A DNA stretch of 64,000 nt from the NCBI GenBank assembly GCA_043778255.1, contig JAYWGN010000030.1:1-64000 (forward strand), written 5' to 3'. Both the position numbers and the translations under genes were made by a program. The first letter of the stretch is position 1; the number at the start of each line of letters is the position of its first letter. The notes under the pieces were generated by a model. The model did no database searches. It worked only from the letters and a program-made list of their open reading frames with translations, and was not told where the DNA came from. This DNA is from JAYWGN01 sp043778255 (GTDB taxonomy: Bacteria > Bacteroidota > Bacteroidia > Chitinophagales > Chitinophagaceae). Positions 62,940-64,000 of this stretch are shown piece after piece.

Positions 62940-64000
62940 ATGACAAATGCTGCACTTTCCGACCAATTTACCCTACTATCCAAACTAATGGATATACACG
63001 GCGAAAATAGTTTTAAAGTAAAAAATTATAGTATTGCTGCATACAATATTGATAAAACAATGTTGCCTTTTGCTAATATGACACAGCAAGAAATATATAA
63101 TACCAAAGGTATTGGCTCAAGTATTGGTAGCAAAATAGAAGAACTATTAGCCACCCAACAATTAGCAGTATTAGAACAATTAATAGGCAATACACCACTT
63201 GGCATATTGGAAATGATGCATATAAAAGGCCTTGGCCCAAAAAAAATTATAACCATCTGGAAAGAACTAGAAATAGAAACTATTGGTGAACTATTATATG
63301 CCTGTAACGAGAACCGATTGCTGCTCTACAAAGGGTTTGGAGCAAAAAATCAACAAGCTATTAAAGAGTCTATCGAATTTTATTTGAATGCAAAAGGTAG
63401 TTTTTTGTACAGCCAAGTAGTAGCCATTGAACCATTGTTAACTAGCTTCTTAACACAAATTTTTAGCGAAGCTACAATACAAATAACTGGTACTTACTTA
63501 CGCCAAATAGAAGTAATAGACTTTGTAGAATATGTAGTGCATTACCCTACCGATGTAGTGTTGGCAAAAATGGCTACAATTGAAAACATACAATTACTAA
63601 AAAATGAAAATGATATATTGCATTACAAATTAGAAGAAATTCCATTAAAAATATGCATCTATCCTTGCACTGAAATAAGCAGTACTGAGCAACTATTTAA
63701 TACAAGTGGAGCACCTGAATTTGTAACAGCATTTAAAAACACCTATAAAAATATTGAATACCGAAGTAGCCCAAATAATACTGATACCATTATATTTGAA
63801 CAAGCTAACCTACAATATGTGCCACCTTACTTACGTGACACTGCCTCAATACTAAACCTTGCACAGCTACATAAAATACCCAAACCCATTACCATAAACG
63901 ATATAAAGGGTATGGTACACAACCATAGCAACTGGAGTGATGGCACTAATACCATAGCCGAATTGGCTGAAGCCTGTATAGCAAAAGGTTGGGAATACTT
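62940..64000 (+). CDS. polX: PolX-family DNA polymerase/PHP phosphoesterase, N-terminal part
   Basis: About 353 codons are visible from the ATG at 62940. The right end of the window cuts the gene. It has helix-hairpin-helix segments (GIGSSIGSKIEELL, IKGLGPKKIITIW, GFGAKNQQAIKESI). A region where the polymerase palm should be reads ITGTYLRQIEVIDFVEYVVH. The PHP opening is GMVHNHSNWSDG. In bacterial PolX the palm has GSxRR and DxD. Here both are weak or absent. The PHP exonuclease His pair is intact as far as visible. Role in base-excision repair is inferred from the family. Confidence 0.88.
   Translation, partial: MTNAALSDQFTLLSKLMDIHGENSFKVKNYSIAAYNIDKTMLPFANMTQQEIYNTKGIGSSIGSKIEELLATQQLAVLEQLIGNTPLGILEMMHIKGLGPKKIITIWKELEIETIGELLYACNENRLLLYKGFGAKNQQAIKESIEFYLNAKGSFLYSQVVAIEPLLTSFLTQIFSEATIQITGTYLRQIEVIDFVEYVVHYPTDVVLAKMATIENIQLLKNENDILHYKLEEIPLKICIYPCTEISSTEQLFNTSGAPEFVTAFKNTYKNIEYRSSPNNTDTIIFEQANLQYVPPYLRDTASILNLAQLHKIPKPITINDIKGMVHNHSNWSDGTNTIAELAEACIAKGWEY

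Overview
The window is a low-GC bacterial chromosome segment of the phylum Bacteroidota, most like the Chitinophagales. The signs are: type IX secretion (T9SS) cargo with type A and type B C-terminal sorting tails, a PorP/SprF-like protein, RHS proteins with a DUF6443-like N-terminus, a Reg_prop/Y_Y_Y sensor kinase, DUF3810, and repeated use of the Bacteroidota -7 promoter motif TAnnTTTG. No rRNA, tRNA, CRISPR array, transposase or phage gene was seen. The genus call is inference.

Layout. (1) 1-9946, minus strand: an RHS locus. A secreted coiled-coil protein comes first and carries a (CT)12 tract inside its signal peptide. It is followed by a 1306-aa SpvB/RHS-like surface protein, a glutathione-peroxidase-like protein without its catalytic residues, and an RHS core protein that runs off the left edge. 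GC-rich palindromic elements are inserted in frame in these genes. (2) 10.4-14.9 kb: ssb, a T9SS cargo gene broken by a nonsense codon, a cysteine desulfurase and glmM. (3) 14.98-20.2 kb: five secreted or membrane proteins of unknown function, bracketed by two near-identical hairpins. (4) 20.3-23.3 kb: an unknown cytoplasmic protein, two small membrane proteins and a WG-repeat-like protein. (5) 23.4-24.2 kb: a small lipoprotein and an internally deleted T9SS cargo remnant. (6) 24.43-27.66 kb: three genes bounded by GTTGG repeats and followed by a large imperfect palindrome, arranged like an integron cassette. (7) 27.9-34.0 kb: secreted and membrane proteins and a two-component system. (8) 34-42 kb: argS, higBA, an SPFH protein, an orphan histidine kinase, a TonB-like protein, a YiiX-like hydrolase, a 9-bp minisatellite and a plug-motif T9SS protein. 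(9) 42-64 kb: a giant 8-repeat T9SS cargo, ftsK, a DUF423 protein, aroK, glutaryl-CoA dehydrogenase, trpA, a PorP/SprF plus type B cargo pair, recG, a TolB-like propeller, DUF3810 and a partial PolX.

Housekeeping genes (ssb, glmM, argS, ftsK, aroK, trpA, recG, polX) are scattered among envelope and secretion genes rather than grouped by pathway. The accessory theme is surface display: at least five T9SS cargo genes or remnants, one PorP/SprF partner and an RHS locus with a likely phase-variable first gene. Several housekeeping genes (argS, ftsK, trpA) have the -7 box so close to the start codon that their transcripts should be nearly leaderless. Coordinates rest on reading the sequence. Family names rest on motif recognition and no database search was run.
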